This document shows positions 9,072-18,662 of a DNA stretch of 64,000 nt, piece after piece (position 1 is the first letter of the stretch; each line of letters starts with the position of its first letter). The notes under the pieces are model-generated. The model was given only the letters and a program-made list of their open reading frames with translations, did not search any database and was not told the origin of the DNA. This stretch comes from Acinetobacter higginsii. GTDB lineage: Bacteria > Pseudomonadota > Gammaproteobacteria > Pseudomonadales > Moraxellaceae. The stretch is from contig NZ_KB850070.1 in the NCBI RefSeq assembly GCF_000369525.1, forward strand, positions 449,668 through 513,667, in the 5' to 3' direction. The position numbers were made by a program, and so were the translations under genes.

Positions 9072-10511
9072 ATGTATGATTCAAATTCTAATCAAGATTT
9101 AAAAAGCACATTGAAGCCTCGGCATGTACAAATGATGGCTCTCGGTGGTGTTATTGGTATGGGCTTATTCGTGGGGAGTTCAGTTGTCATTCAAGCTGCT
9201 GGCCCAGCAGCTATTTTGTCATTTTTGATCACAGGTATTTTGATCATTCTGGTCATGAGAATGCTGGGTGAATTAGCAACAGCTTCCCCCGTTACAGGTT
9301 CTTTTTATGCTTATGCGCGTTATGCCTTTAAAGACTCTCCATTTTTATCCCGATTGGCTGGCTTTATGACGGGGTGGATGTATTGGTATTTTTGGGTGAT
9401 TGTAATCGCGCTTGAAGCCATCGTCGGGGCAAAACTGCTTGCGTATTGGATGCCTGATTTACCTCAATGGATTGTCAGTCTAGTTTTACTCATGTTACTG
9501 ACAGCAACTAATCTGTTTTCTGTTCGCTCTTTTGGTGAGTTTGAATTCTGGTTTTCCTCAATTAAAGTAGCTGCAATTACAGTCTTTATTTTCTTGTGTT
9601 CTATTTATTTATTCGGCTTATGGCCAAATCATCAAGCTTCAGGATTTGGAGAGCTCTTAAATCATGGCGGTTTTATGCCAAATGGTTGGGGGCCTGTGCT
9701 ATCAGGCGCTGTAGCAGCAACAGCGTTCTATTTTGGAGCAGAGATTGTTACAATTGCAGCAGCTGAAACCAAGAATCCTGAAGAGTCCGTAGCGAAAGCG
9801 ACTCAATCTGTTATCACACGGGTTTTGATCTTCTATGTTTGCTCTATTTTCCTCGTGGTTTGTATCGTCCCGTGGAATAGCACTGCGATTGCTACACCTT
9901 ATGTCAGTGCCTTACAGGTCTTAAATATTCCCTATGTCGCGGACATCATGAACAGTGTGATTTTAGTTGCTGTACTCAGCTGTCTGAACTCTGGCGTTTA
10001 TGCCGCAAGTCGTATGTTATTTGCTTTAACAAAAAATGGGGATGCACCTCGTAGCCTAACCAAGCTGTCAAAAAATGGCGTTCCTATCCGTGCCATTTTA
10101 TTTAGCACTTTATTTGGTTATTTTTCGATCTTAGCCTCCTACTTTTCTCCAGACGGTGTATTCCCGTTCCTCGTTGAATCGTATGGAACAGTCGCGCTAT
10201 TTGTTTATATCATTATTGCCTTTTCTCAAATTCGTTTACGTCGTCATTTAGAACGCGTAGCACCTGAACGCCTGAAAGTTCGGATGTGGTGTTTTCCTTA
10301 TCTTAGCTACCTAGCGATCATCGGTATGTTATGTATTTTTGCTGCCATGGCATTCTTACCAAACCTACAGAAAGCCTTTTGGTTCGGAATTGCAAGTGCT
10401 GTAATTATGTTCTGTATTTTTATGATTCGTGACTACTTTGAACTACTCAAACTACGTCATCGTTATCCCAAGTTAGATACGCTCATCATCACAAAAAATC
10501 ACAAAATCTAA
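9072..10511 (+). CDS. Amino acid / GABA-type permease (APC superfamily)
   Basis: The 479-residue protein has about twelve hydrophobic segments. It opens with the APC signature LKPRHVQMMALGGVIGMGLFVGSS, followed by AAGPAAILSFLITGI and later AAAETKNPEESVAKA and SCLNSGVYAASRMLFAL, all typical of the amino-acid transporter (AAT) family that includes GabP, AroP and ProY. It should import an amino acid or amine with protons across the inner membrane. The chosen ATG (9072) follows GAGGGA by 8 nt; the frame extends upstream to a GTG directly after the oxidoreductase stop. It probably supplies substrate to the oxidoreductase encoded upstream. Substrate identity is unknown. Confidence 0.82.
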   Translation: MYDSNSNQDLKSTLKPRHVQMMALGGVIGMGLFVGSSVVIQAAGPAAILSFLITGILIILVMRMLGELATASPVTGSFYAYARYAFKDSPFLSRLAGFMTGWMYWYFWVIVIALEAIVGAKLLAYWMPDLPQWIVSLVLLMLLTATNLFSVRSFGEFEFWFSSIKVAAITVFIFLCSIYLFGLWPNHQASGFGELLNHGGFMPNGWGPVLSGAVAATAFYFGAEIVTIAAAETKNPEESVAKATQSVITRVLIFYVCSIFLVVCIVPWNSTAIATPYVSALQVLNIPYVADIMNSVILVAVLSCLNSGVYAASRMLFALTKNGDAPRSLTKLSKNGVPIRAILFSTLFGYFSILASYFSPDGVFPFLVESYGTVALFVYIIIAFSQIRLRRHLERVAPERLKVRMWCFPYLSYLAIIGMLCIFAAMAFLPNLQKAFWFGIASAVIMFCIFMIRDYFELLKLRHRYPKLDTLIITKNHKI

Positions 10512-10526
10512 TCTCGCTGTCCCTCA

Positions 10527-10550
10527 ACGACCTGCCTCATCGTAGGTCGT
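10527..10550. other. Hairpin in the permease-exporter spacer
   Basis: ACGACCT (10527-10533) and AGGTCGT (10544-10550) form a perfect 7-bp stem with a 10-nt loop in the 57-bp gap between the permease and the EamA-type exporter. There is no T-tract, so it is more likely an mRNA-processing or attenuation structure than a full terminator. Confidence 0.4.
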
Positions 10551-10568
10551 CTTGACCAGGAATCCTTT

Positions 10569-11465
10569 ATGTTACTAAAAGATAAGCTCGCTGCTTTAGC
10601 AGTGGTGTTCATCTGGGGTATTAACTTTTATTTCATGAAAGTTGGTATAAGTGAAATCAGCCCAATGATGCTTGGATGCCTACGCTATATATTCGTATTA
10701 TTGCCAGCCTTGTTTCTTATTCGCATTCCGCAAGTCGGTTGGAAATGGCTTCTACTTTATGGGCTGATCAGCAACTTTTCCCAATTTGCATTTATGTTTA
10801 GTGCGATTGCTACGGGTATGCCTACAGGGTTGGTGGCTTTAGTGGTGCAGTCCCAAGCCTTCTTTACTGTAATCATCGCTACTTTTTTTCTCAAAGAGCA
10901 GGCATCTTGGAATCAATGGTTGGCTATCCTGATTGCATCACTCGGCTTAGGATTGATTGCTTTAGGACAACATCATAGCCATGTACCTTTGGTCGGTTTG
11001 CTATTGGTTCTATGCTCGGCTTTCTCTTGGGCATGTGGAAATATTGTCGTCAAACGCATGAAGTCTGTTCATCCAATTGGTTTAGTGGTTTGGGGAAACC
11101 TACTCACACCACTTTGGTTTTTATTATTGGCTATCCAGACTACAGGTTGGCAAGGAATCATTGCAGATTGGCATGCTTTGAGTTGGAGAGGATTCGGAGC
11201 AGCGGCTTTCCTAGCCTATTTTGCGACAATTATTGGTTATGGTTTATGGATTTATTTATTAACTCGCTATCCTGCGGCAAAAATCAGCCCCCTCTCCCTC
11301 TGGGTACCTGTGATTAGTATGATTTTCGCTTATCTTGTACTAGATGAACATCTGAATAGTTGGCAATGGCTAGGATCAACGATTGTAATGCTGGGCTTAA
11401 TGGTTCATTTACTTGGACAAAAGATCAAGGTGCCTTTTATTCGTAGAAAGATGATCCAAAGTTAA
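10569..11465 (+). CDS. EamA-family (drug/metabolite transporter) exporter, EamA/YdeD-like
   Basis: The 298-residue protein has ten predicted membrane segments arranged as two EamA repeats. Features shared with E. coli EamA (O-acetylserine/cysteine exporter) include an N-terminal WGINFYFMKVG, the QAFFTVIIATFFLKE stretch and FSWACGNIVVK at the start of the second repeat. Export of an amino acid or related metabolite is a reasonable expectation, but the physiological substrate is not shown. It starts at the ATG at 10569 behind AGGAATCC. Being last in the SnoaL-oxidase-permease-exporter unit, it may relieve excess amino acid or remove a by-product. A strong hairpin follows. Confidence 0.75.
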   Translation: MLLKDKLAALAVVFIWGINFYFMKVGISEISPMMLGCLRYIFVLLPALFLIRIPQVGWKWLLLYGLISNFSQFAFMFSAIATGMPTGLVALVVQSQAFFTVIIATFFLKEQASWNQWLAILIASLGLGLIALGQHHSHVPLVGLLLVLCSAFSWACGNIVVKRMKSVHPIGLVVWGNLLTPLWFLLLAIQTTGWQGIIADWHALSWRGFGAAAFLAYFATIIGYGLWIYLLTRYPAAKISPLSLWVPVISMIFAYLVLDEHLNSWQWLGSTIVMLGLMVHLLGQKIKVPFIRRKMIQS

Positions 11466-11501
11466 ATGTGTGCATGATTCTTTATATGATTTCTTTTCCC
11501 T

Positions 11502-11539
11502 ATACCAAGCAGCCTAATAACTTTTAGGCTGCTTGGTAT
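11502..11539. terminator. Strong hairpin between convergent genes
   Basis: A perfect 16-bp stem (ATACCAAGCAGCCTAA at 11502-11517, complement at 11524-11539) with a 6-nt loop lies between the forward exporter gene (ends 11465) and the reverse MFS gene (ends 11577). It is placed to terminate both transcripts, although neither side has a long T-run. Confidence 0.65.
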
Positions 11540-11576
11540 CAAACGAGTTAGAGAAAAAACCGATTAAGCAAGACAA

Positions 11577-12944
11577 TTAAAAATGATCCGTGGCATTCTT
11601 ATCGAGCTTTAAACGATCTTTACTTTTATAAGATTGATCTAATCCGACGCTCTGATCCCGTGGCATAAAGGTGGTCGAGATAATCGCAATCACCGCCATA
11701 CTGCCAATATAGATCATGATCAGATGTGGGCTGCCGCCACCAACACTAAGTAGCTTCGTCGCAATCAACGGTGCTAGTCCACCACCCAATACCCCCGCTA
11801 ACTGCACCGAAATCGAGATACCACTATAGCGAATTTCTGCGGGAAACTGCCGTGCAAAAAGTTGTGCCTGTGGTGCATACATAATCGGGAACACTACGCC
11901 GATCGCCAACACGATTGCAGTCCAGACCAACACAGGGTCCTTGGTATTGAGCATGCTAAAGAATGGATAGCTATACAGCGCCAGTACACATAGGCCGAAC
12001 ATAAACATATTACGCTGACCGACTTTATCGGACAAATGTCCACATAATGGGGTCATAAACATAATCACAATGGCCCCACAAATGGTGGCAAATAGGATCT
12101 CTTGTCTAGCAATCCCCAACTGTGTGGTGGTGTAGGCCAAAGTAAAGGTCGAAGCAATATAAAACCATGCATTTTCAGCTGCGCGCGCCACAATAATGGT
12201 GATCAGTTGCTTCGGATGATTTTTAAAGACCTGTAAAGCAGGGACTTTAACTTGTTCCGCCTGCTGCTTCACTTTTTCAAAATCGGGAGACTCTGGCACT
12301 TTGACTCGAATGTACCAACCGACTGCCAGTAACACGATGCTGGCAAGAAACGGAATCCGCCAACCCCAACTAAACAAAGCCTGCTCAGGCAATAAAGAGA
12401 CTAATCCCAACGCAAGTGAGGCAAGCATTAAGCCACCGCCAGTACTGGCTTGAGGCAGACTGCCCCAAAAGCCCTTTTTACCTTCTGGGGCATGTTCAAC
12501 CGCCATTAACACGGCACCGCCCCACTCGCCGCCCATGGCCATACCTTGGACAAAGCGCAAGATCACCAAGCAGATGGCGGCCCAATAGCCAATTGATTCA
12601 TACGTCGGTAACAGACCAATCAGGACGGTGGGAATCCCCATCAACATCAAGGTAAGCAATAACATCGATTTACGCCCGATCTTGTCACCAAAATGCCCAA
12701 ATACCAGACCACCCAACGGCCGCCCGATAAATCCCACCGCATAGGTGGCGAATGCGGCAAGCACACCCGTCAACGGATCAAGGTTAGGGAAAAACAATTT
12801 ATTAAAAATTAAAGCTGCCGCTGCACCGTAGATAAAAAAGTCATACCACTCTATGGTGGTGCCTACCATACTTGAGATACCCGCCAAGCGATGAGAGGAC
12901 TTTTTAGCAGATGAACCGTTTCCATGTATTGTTTGCATCATCAT
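11577..12944 (-). CDS. MFS transporter of the metabolite:H+ symporter (MHS) family
   Basis: The product (455 residues from the first ATG) has twelve membrane segments. MHS signatures are visible: SSMVGTTIEWYDFFIYG in TM1, the loop motif GHFGDKIGRKSMLLLTLMLMG after TM2, and RFVQGMAMGGEWGGAVLM in TM4. This family (ProP, ShiA, KgtP) imports organic acids or betaines with protons. Three consecutive ATGs follow AAGGA; spacing favours the second or third (12941 or 12938). The gene is the last of the valine/isobutyrate catabolic cluster, 112 bp after the hydrolase gene, so uptake of a branched short-chain acid or a pathway intermediate is a sensible inference. Confidence 0.82.
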   Translation of the reverse strand: MMMQTIHGNGSSAKKSSHRLAGISSMVGTTIEWYDFFIYGAAAALIFNKLFFPNLDPLTGVLAAFATYAVGFIGRPLGGLVFGHFGDKIGRKSMLLLTLMLMGIPTVLIGLLPTYESIGYWAAICLVILRFVQGMAMGGEWGGAVLMAVEHAPEGKKGFWGSLPQASTGGGLMLASLALGLVSLLPEQALFSWGWRIPFLASIVLLAVGWYIRVKVPESPDFEKVKQQAEQVKVPALQVFKNHPKQLITIIVARAAENAWFYIASTFTLAYTTTQLGIARQEILFATICGAIVIMFMTPLCGHLSDKVGQRNMFMFGLCVLALYSYPFFSMLNTKDPVLVWTAIVLAIGVVFPIMYAPQAQLFARQFPAEIRYSGISISVQLAGVLGGGLAPLIATKLLSVGGGSPHLIMIYIGSMAVIAIISTTFMPRDQSVGLDQSYKSKDRLKLDKNATDHF

Positions 12945-13056
12945 GTTCCTTTCTTGGATCTTCTTGTTTTAGGTTTTTTTGCTGATCATCAATCCTGACC
13001 ATCAGCATGTCAGACGTTTTACTACTCCTTCGATGAGTCAATATGCATGATTGGAT

Positions 13057-14082
13057 TTAGCTGAGTTTTTCCAGAATCTGTTCCAGCTCGGGGTTACGTT
13101 GTTGCCATTGCGGCTGTTTGTCTTTGTCCACAATCAGGGCACGTACTCCTTCAATAAAATCACCATGCTCAAACCAGATATCTTGTAGGTCTCGCTCCAG
13201 TTGCATGCATTGTGGCAAGGAAAGACCACGGCCTAAATGTTGTAGTTTCAAACTGGTTTGTTTGGCAATGAAGGACCGCTGCTGCAAGATGCTGAGCATT
13301 TTTTCTGTCCAAGGCTGCAATTGCTCCTCCTGCTCAGTTGCAAGGCTTTGCTCAATTTCGTCCAAATGCTGAAAACCGAAATGTTTGCGAATACCATCTG
13401 CCAACTGTTTCAGTTCACTTTCAGCAGGTCGAGTAATAAAGCACGCAACAATATGCTCAATATTCTGTTTGCTTAAATTCGGCTCATTGATCAATGCCTC
13501 TTGCAAAGCATCCAACTTGTCACTGGGTACGTGATAGTCGATCAAATCCAAATAAAGGGCATCACTACTGCTAATCTGCTCGCCCGTAATGGCCAGATAA
13601 ACGCCGATATCATCCAGTCGAGACAGGAAATGGGTCGCACCAACATCTGGGAAAAAGCCAATTGCTGTTTCAGGCATCGCAAATCGAGATTTTTCACTGC
13701 TCACCACAATATGACAGGCTTGTGCCAAGCCAAAACCACCACCGAGCACATAACCATCAAGCACCACCACCACAGGCTTTGCATAGTCACGCAGCAGATT
13801 CAGCATTTTATATTCGGCACTAAAATAGCCTTTATAATCAGCCGTATCATTTTTATAGCTATCATATAAATAGCGAATATCCCCACCTGCACAGAAAGCT
13901 TTGGGGCTATTCGATTTAATCAGGACCGCCTGAACTGCTGCATCATAACGCCACAGTTCCAGTTGGCTACAGATGCCCTCTATCATCTCCAGTGACAAGG
14001 CATTTAAATGTTTAACCCGATCTAAGCTAATCAGGCCAAGACTACCTTTTTGCTCAATCATTAACTGATTTTCAATATTCAT
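13057..14082 (-). CDS. 3-hydroxyisobutyryl-CoA hydrolase (enoyl-CoA hydratase/isomerase family)
   Basis: The 341-residue crotonase-fold protein has oxyanion-hole segments AFCAGGDIRYLYDSY and DGYVLGGGFGLAQACH. It also has the HIBYL-CoA-hydrolase-type FAMPETAIGFFPDVGATHFLSRL, and it carries the long C-terminal extension that separates this hydrolase from ordinary hydratases (about 260 residues). It would release 3-hydroxyisobutyrate from its CoA ester in valine breakdown, feeding MmsB. The start is the ATG at 14082 (MNIENQ); the reading frame continues upstream into the preceding gene without a better site. It follows the hydratase gene by 16 bp in the same operon. Confidence 0.86.
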   Translation of the reverse strand: MNIENQLMIEQKGSLGLISLDRVKHLNALSLEMIEGICSQLELWRYDAAVQAVLIKSNSPKAFCAGGDIRYLYDSYKNDTADYKGYFSAEYKMLNLLRDYAKPVVVVLDGYVLGGGFGLAQACHIVVSSEKSRFAMPETAIGFFPDVGATHFLSRLDDIGVYLAITGEQISSSDALYLDLIDYHVPSDKLDALQEALINEPNLSKQNIEHIVACFITRPAESELKQLADGIRKHFGFQHLDEIEQSLATEQEEQLQPWTEKMLSILQQRSFIAKQTSLKLQHLGRGLSLPQCMQLERDLQDIWFEHGDFIEGVRALIVDKDKQPQWQQRNPELEQILEKLS

Positions 14083-14098
14083 TGTTGTTGATCTCTTA

Positions 14099-14872
14099 TC
14101 AATTTTTAAATTTCGCCTGACGTTTTTCCACAAAAGCCTGCATACCTTCTTTTTGATCCGATGTGGCAAAAATGGAGTGGAACATCCGTCTTTCAAAACG
14201 CAAGCCTTCAGTAAGATTGACTTCAAAGGCGCGATTAATGGTTTCTTTCAGCATCATGTTGGCCGTTAAAGAGCGTGCAGCAATGTTCTCTGCGGCTTGC
14301 AGGGTTTGTTCAAGTAATTGTTCTTTACTAAACACACGCGCCACCAGCCCACTTTGTTCAGCTTCAACTGCGCCCATTTGCCGTGCGGTAAAGCACATTT
14401 CCATGGCTTTGGCTTTACCAATTGCATGGGTTAAACGTTGCGTACCGCCAATCCCTGGAATCACACCCAAGGTGATTTCAGGCAGACCAAACTTGGCATT
14501 GTCTGCACAATAGATAAAGTCACACATCAAGGCCAATTCACAACCGCCGCCCAGCGCATAGCCACTCACCGCTGCAATGAGCGGTTTACGCCGTTGCGCG
14601 ATACGATCTGCCAGATGGAAAAAATCATCAAAATAAATGTCGGGAAAGTTCAGCTCCGCCATTTCCTTAATGTCGGCACCTGCGGCAAAGGCCTTTTCTG
14701 AGCCTGCCAACACCATGCAGCCAATCTCGCGATCTTTTTCTAATTCATCTAAAGCCTGATTCACTTCGCTAATCAATTCACTATTCAGCGCATTCAATGC
14801 GTGCGGGCGATTCAGCGTAATCAACCCTACGCCATTGTGTTTTTCTAATAAAATGGTTTGCCACTGCATCAT
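14099..14872 (-). CDS. Enoyl-CoA hydratase (methacrylyl-CoA hydration in valine degradation)
   Basis: The 257-residue product is a standard-length crotonase. KAFAAGADIKEMAEL and SGYALGGGCELALMCDF form the oxyanion hole, and the catalytic glutamates fall in the GLPEITLGVIPGIGGTQRL region. In this operon, between an acyl-CoA dehydrogenase and the hydroxyisobutyryl-CoA hydrolase, the expected reaction is methacrylyl-CoA to 3-hydroxyisobutyryl-CoA. Two ATGs overlap at 14872 and 14869. It lies 18 bp after the dehydrogenase stop. Substrate specificity is inferred from context; the fold alone would fit many enoyl-CoAs. Confidence 0.86.
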   Translation of the reverse strand: MMQWQTILLEKHNGVGLITLNRPHALNALNSELISEVNQALDELEKDREIGCMVLAGSEKAFAAGADIKEMAELNFPDIYFDDFFHLADRIAQRRKPLIAAVSGYALGGGCELALMCDFIYCADNAKFGLPEITLGVIPGIGGTQRLTHAIGKAKAMEMCFTARQMGAVEAEQSGLVARVFSKEQLLEQTLQAAENIAARSLTANMMLKETINRAFEVNLTEGLRFERRMFHSIFATSDQKEGMQAFVEKRQAKFKN

Positions 14873-14890
14873 CGATTCCTTGTTCTCTGG

Positions 14891-16018
14891 TTATAAGCTA
14901 CGGGCGATCACTAAACGTTGAATATCACTGGTGCCTTCATAAATCTGACAAATTCGAGCATCACGATAGATACGTTCAATCGGGAAGTCTTTCAGATAGC
15001 CATAGCCGCCAAACACCTGTAACGCAGCTGAACAGACACGCTCAGTCATTTCTGAAGCAAACAGCTTGGCCATGGAAGCTTCATTGAGACAAGGTTGCCC
15101 TGCTTCTTTGAGACGTGCAGCGTAGTGCACCAGTTGTCGAGCTGCTTCAATCTCGGTCGCCATACTAGCAAGACGGAATGCCAGTGCTTGATGCTCAAAA
15201 ATTGGTTTGCCAAAGGTCAGCCGCTCTTTGGCATAGCGCGTGGCTTCTTCCAATGCTGCACGTGCCAAACCGACCGCCTGTGCAGCAATGCCGATACGAC
15301 CACCTTCCAAATTGGCAAGCGCGATTTTCAGCCCTTCACCTTCCACACCCAACATCAGGCTTTTATGAATACGCACATCCGTCAGCGCAATCTGACAGGT
15401 ATCAGAGGCATGTAAACCGAGTTTCTCTTCAACCCGAATCACCTCATAACCTGTTGTCTCGCGTGGCACGAGGAAGGCACTAATGCCCTTTTTACCCGCA
15501 CTAGGATCAGTCACAGCAAATACGATAATCACCCCCGCGTTGTCGCCCGAGGTAATAAACTGCTTAGCACCATTGAGAATATAGTCATCGCCATCTTTCA
15601 CGGCACGGGTTTTAATCGCTGCCGCATCCGAACCGGTATGCGGTTCAGTCAGGGCAAAAGCACCAATCATTTCACCTTGTGCCAAGGGTTTTAAAAAGCG
15701 TTGTTTTTGCTCATCGCTACCAAATTTTAAAATCGGCACACAGCCCACCGAGTTATGTACGCTCATGATGGTTGAAGTGGCACCATCTGCTGCGGCCACT
15801 TCCTCAAGCGCCAAGACATAAGCGAGATTGCCTGTATCGGAACCGCCCCATTGCTCTGGAATCAACATACCCATAAAGCCGAGTTGGCCCATTTGTGCCA
15901 GTGCTGCTTTTGGAAAAGTGCCATGTCGGTCCCAATCACTGGCATTGGGCTTGATTTGTTCTTGGGCGAAGCTTTTCGCCATATCACGAATTAAGACTTG
16001 TTCTTCAGTTAATTGCAT
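14891..16018 (-). CDS. Acyl-CoA dehydrogenase (isobutyryl/short-branched-chain type)
   Basis: The 375-residue flavoprotein has the complete ACAD layout: an N-terminal helical domain ([21 protein letters not shown]), the FAD/substrate motif [16 protein letters not shown], the ITSG loop, and the C-terminal catalytic region [25 protein letters not shown] followed by IYEGTSDIQ, where the Glu is the likely base. In this cluster isobutyryl-CoA to methacrylyl-CoA is the expected step. I chose the ATG at 16018 because TAAGGAAC precedes it; the frame runs 26 codons further upstream into the synthetase gene, whose stop is only 10 bp away. Confidence 0.87.
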   Translation of the reverse strand: MQLTEEQVLIRDMAKSFAQEQIKPNASDWDRHGTFPKAALAQMGQLGFMGMLIPEQWGGSDTGNLAYVLALEEVAAADGATSTIMSVHNSVGCVPILKFGSDEQKQRFLKPLAQGEMIGAFALTEPHTGSDAAAIKTRAVKDGDDYILNGAKQFITSGDNAGVIIVFAVTDPSAGKKGISAFLVPRETTGYEVIRVEEKLGLHASDTCQIALTDVRIHKSLMLGVEGEGLKIALANLEGGRIGIAAQAVGLARAALEEATRYAKERLTFGKPIFEHQALAFRLASMATEIEAARQLVHYAARLKEAGQPCLNEASMAKLFASEMTERVCSAALQVFGGYGYLKDFPIERIYRDARICQIYEGTSDIQRLVIARSL

Positions 16019-16028
16019 CTTGTGTTCC

Positions 16029-17678
16029 TTACCCTGCTTTCGCTTGCTGTTTGGCAATTTCCTGATTACGTAATAAAAAGCGCTGAATTTTGCCACTTGG
16101 GGTTTTTGGCAGTTCGGTAACGAACTCGACTAAACGTGGATAGGCATGTGCAGACAGGCGTTTTTTCACAAATTGACTCAGTTCCTCAGCCAGTTGTGCT
16201 AAGGGTTGAACGCCTGTCGATAAAATTACAAAGGCTTTCACCACCTCGGTGCGCTCTGGATCAGGCACCCCGATGACCGCTGCTTCAACCACTGCATCAT
16301 GTTCGAGTAAGGCACTTTCCACATCAAACGGTCCAATCCGATAGCCCGAGGTGGTGATCACATCATCACTGCGCCCAACAAAACTCATGCTGCCATCGGC
16401 ATGCAACTCGGCAGTATCGCCCGTCAAATAGTACTGCCCAATAAAAGGCGATTTACGCGTTTCATGATAGCCACCAAACCACATCATCGGGGATTGACTG
16501 ATATCGACCGCTAAAATCCCGGGGGTATCTGCAGGCAATTCTTCGCCTTGTTCATTCACGACGGCAACACGATAGCCTGCACTGGCAAAACCCGCTGAAC
16601 CAGCACGAACCTCATGACTTAAACCATGGTGATTACACACCACCATGCCCACTTCAGTTTGCCCATAATGATCATAAATCGGCGCATCCAACACCTGTTT
16701 AAACCAGCGAATCACTTCTGGATTCAATGGCTCTCCTGCACTGCTGACCACACGGAACTGGCCTTTTAGCGCGGCCATCTGGGCAGGGTCTGCTGCCATC
16801 ATCATGCGGTAAGCCGTAGGTGCACCCGCCAGATTGGTAATCTGATAATCCTTCACAATCTGACACAGGCTGTCCGTACTAAAACCACCGTCATAGAACA
16901 AGATGGCATGCCCTAAAAATAAGGGGCCAGTAATACCGAAGTACAGGCCATATGCCCATCCTGGATCGGCAATATTCCAGAATGAATCCTCTTCCCTTAA
17001 ACCAACCGCATCTTGCATATAGCGCGCAAAGGCCAGTAAGGCTTTTAACGGCACTTCTAAAGGTTTGGCAGGTCCTGTGGTTCCTGACGTAAACATCAAT
17101 AAAAATGGATCTTGAAGGCTTCGCATGACCAAGTCACAGTGCTCAGGTTGCTGCTGTACTTCATCCCAGAAATTAAAGTCTTCTGGGTTTAACGGTGTCG
17201 CTTGCTGATCTGCAACCGTGACAATTGCGGGGCAACGCTCAACTTCATCAAGTTTGCTGCGGTTACCCGTATCCGTCACTACCAACTTACTTTGTGCCAG
17301 TTGCAGACGATGCTCGATGGCCTTGGGCCCAAATGCAGTAAACAAAGGTTGATATACCGCACCAATTCGCCAAGCGGCGAAAATCGTTACCAGCAACTCT
17401 GGTGTTCTCGGCAGTAATCCTGAAATACGATCACCTGCTTTTACACCCTGCGATTTTAAGAAGTTGGCAAATTGACTCGACCATTGCTGTAACTGGCGAA
17501 AAGTGTATTGCTCTTTTCGACCATCTTTGCCTTGCCAATACAATGCGATCTTGTCGCTTTGTGCGTGGCGATCACAACATTCATAACAGGCATTCAATGC
17601 ATCGACTGAACCTGACAGCATCTGTGTTGCTGTACTTTGCAGATCAAAAGCCTGTACCGTCTCTTTATAATTCAACAT
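16029..17678 (-). CDS. AMP-forming acyl-CoA synthetase
   Basis: The 549-residue ANL-superfamily enzyme has the P-loop-like [16 protein letters not shown], the [11 protein letters not shown] motif, the hinge [26 protein letters not shown] and the C-terminal lysine segment [14 protein letters not shown]. It would activate a carboxylic acid to its CoA thioester using ATP. Its place in the valine operon with a permease suggests that exogenous isobutyrate or a similar short acid can enter at the acyl-CoA dehydrogenase step; acetate- and propionate-type substrates cannot be excluded. GAGGGAACACAG precedes the ATG. It follows mmsB by 79 bp. Confidence 0.82.
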   Translation of the reverse strand: MLNYKETVQAFDLQSTATQMLSGSVDALNACYECCDRHAQSDKIALYWQGKDGRKEQYTFRQLQQWSSQFANFLKSQGVKAGDRISGLLPRTPELLVTIFAAWRIGAVYQPLFTAFGPKAIEHRLQLAQSKLVVTDTGNRSKLDEVERCPAIVTVADQQATPLNPEDFNFWDEVQQQPEHCDLVMRSLQDPFLLMFTSGTTGPAKPLEVPLKALLAFARYMQDAVGLREEDSFWNIADPGWAYGLYFGITGPLFLGHAILFYDGGFSTDSLCQIVKDYQITNLAGAPTAYRMMMAADPAQMAALKGQFRVVSSAGEPLNPEVIRWFKQVLDAPIYDHYGQTEVGMVVCNHHGLSHEVRAGSAGFASAGYRVAVVNEQGEELPADTPGILAVDISQSPMMWFGGYHETRKSPFIGQYYLTGDTAELHADGSMSFVGRSDDVITTSGYRIGPFDVESALLEHDAVVEAAVIGVPDPERTEVVKAFVILSTGVQPLAQLAEELSQFVKKRLSAHAYPRLVEFVTELPKTPSGKIQRFLLRNQEIAKQQAKAG

Positions 17679-17757
17679 CTGTGTTCCCTCAGTCTGCTTT
17701 GATTGTTATTCATGACAGGGTTTAATTTTTTGATAAGCCATCCTTTGGCTTGAGCTG

Positions 17758-18648
17758 TTATGCCTCTGGCGGTAGGTATTGCTGAATAATGCTGGAAAAA
17801 TCGAGATGCGCATTGCCGCGCATACACATTTGCTGATACAGCTGCTGCACCATACCACCCAACACAATCGGTTGTTTGACTTGCCCTGCCGCTTCTACCG
17901 CAAGACCCAAGTCTTTCAACATCAACTGAGTGGCAAAACCATCTTGATAGCCACGCGAAGCGGGTGCATTTTCATTAATCTGTGGCCATGGATTACAGAC
18001 TTCCGAACTCCAGCAACGACCACTTGAGGTGTTAATCACCCCAGCCAAGGCTTTTGGATCAATGCCCAGCTTGGCACCTAGCGCCATGCCTTCTGCCACC
18101 GCAGCCATAGAAATTCCGAGAATCAGGTTATTGCAGATTTTGGCAATTTGACCTGCACCCACCTCACCGCAATGCACCACGTTTTTGCCCATGTGACTGA
18201 GTACAGGTTTGACTTCATCAAAAGTCTGATCATTGGCACCCACCATAAAGGTCAAGGTCCCCGCTTGTGCACCGATGGTGCCACCCGAAACAGGCGCATC
18301 ACAAATATGAATATTTTTACTCTGCGCAATCGCAGCAATATCCTTGATGGTTTGCGGGTCAATGGTACTGCTATCGATACATAAGCTACCTGCTTTCAAT
18401 ACCTCTAACACACCATTTTCACCGAGATAGACTTCTTTGACATGTTTGGCCGCAGGTAACATGCTGATCAGCACATCGGCTTGTTTGGCAGCCGCTTGAG
18501 GGCTGTCACATACTACCCCACCCGCCTCGGCAAAGTGCTGAATCGCCACTTCGCTGAGGTCATAACCATAGACGGTCAGTCCGGCTTTAAGTAGGTTGTG
18601 GGCCATTCTGCCGCCCATATTGCCTAGACCGATAAAGGCGATATTCAT
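17758..18648 (-). CDS. mmsB: 3-hydroxyisobutyrate dehydrogenase
   Basis: The 296-residue NAD-dependent enzyme oxidises 3-hydroxyisobutyrate to methylmalonate semialdehyde. The Rossmann motif is at the start (IAFIGLGNMGGRMAHNLLKAG), the substrate-binding signature DAPVSGGTIGAQAGTL is near residue 117, and the catalytic lysine lies in GEVGAGQIAKICNN (K170). Length and motif order match the beta-hydroxyacid dehydrogenase family. It follows mmsA by only 14 bp and precedes the acyl-CoA synthetase, so the final two steps of valine catabolism are encoded first in the operon. Confidence 0.93.
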   Translation of the reverse strand: MNIAFIGLGNMGGRMAHNLLKAGLTVYGYDLSEVAIQHFAEAGGVVCDSPQAAAKQADVLISMLPAAKHVKEVYLGENGVLEVLKAGSLCIDSSTIDPQTIKDIAAIAQSKNIHICDAPVSGGTIGAQAGTLTFMVGANDQTFDEVKPVLSHMGKNVVHCGEVGAGQIAKICNNLILGISMAAVAEGMALGAKLGIDPKALAGVINTSSGRCWSSEVCNPWPQINENAPASRGYQDGFATQLMLKDLGLAVEAAGQVKQPIVLGGMVQQLYQQMCMRGNAHLDFSSIIQQYLPPEA

Positions 18649-18662
18649 CCGTGATCCCCTTG

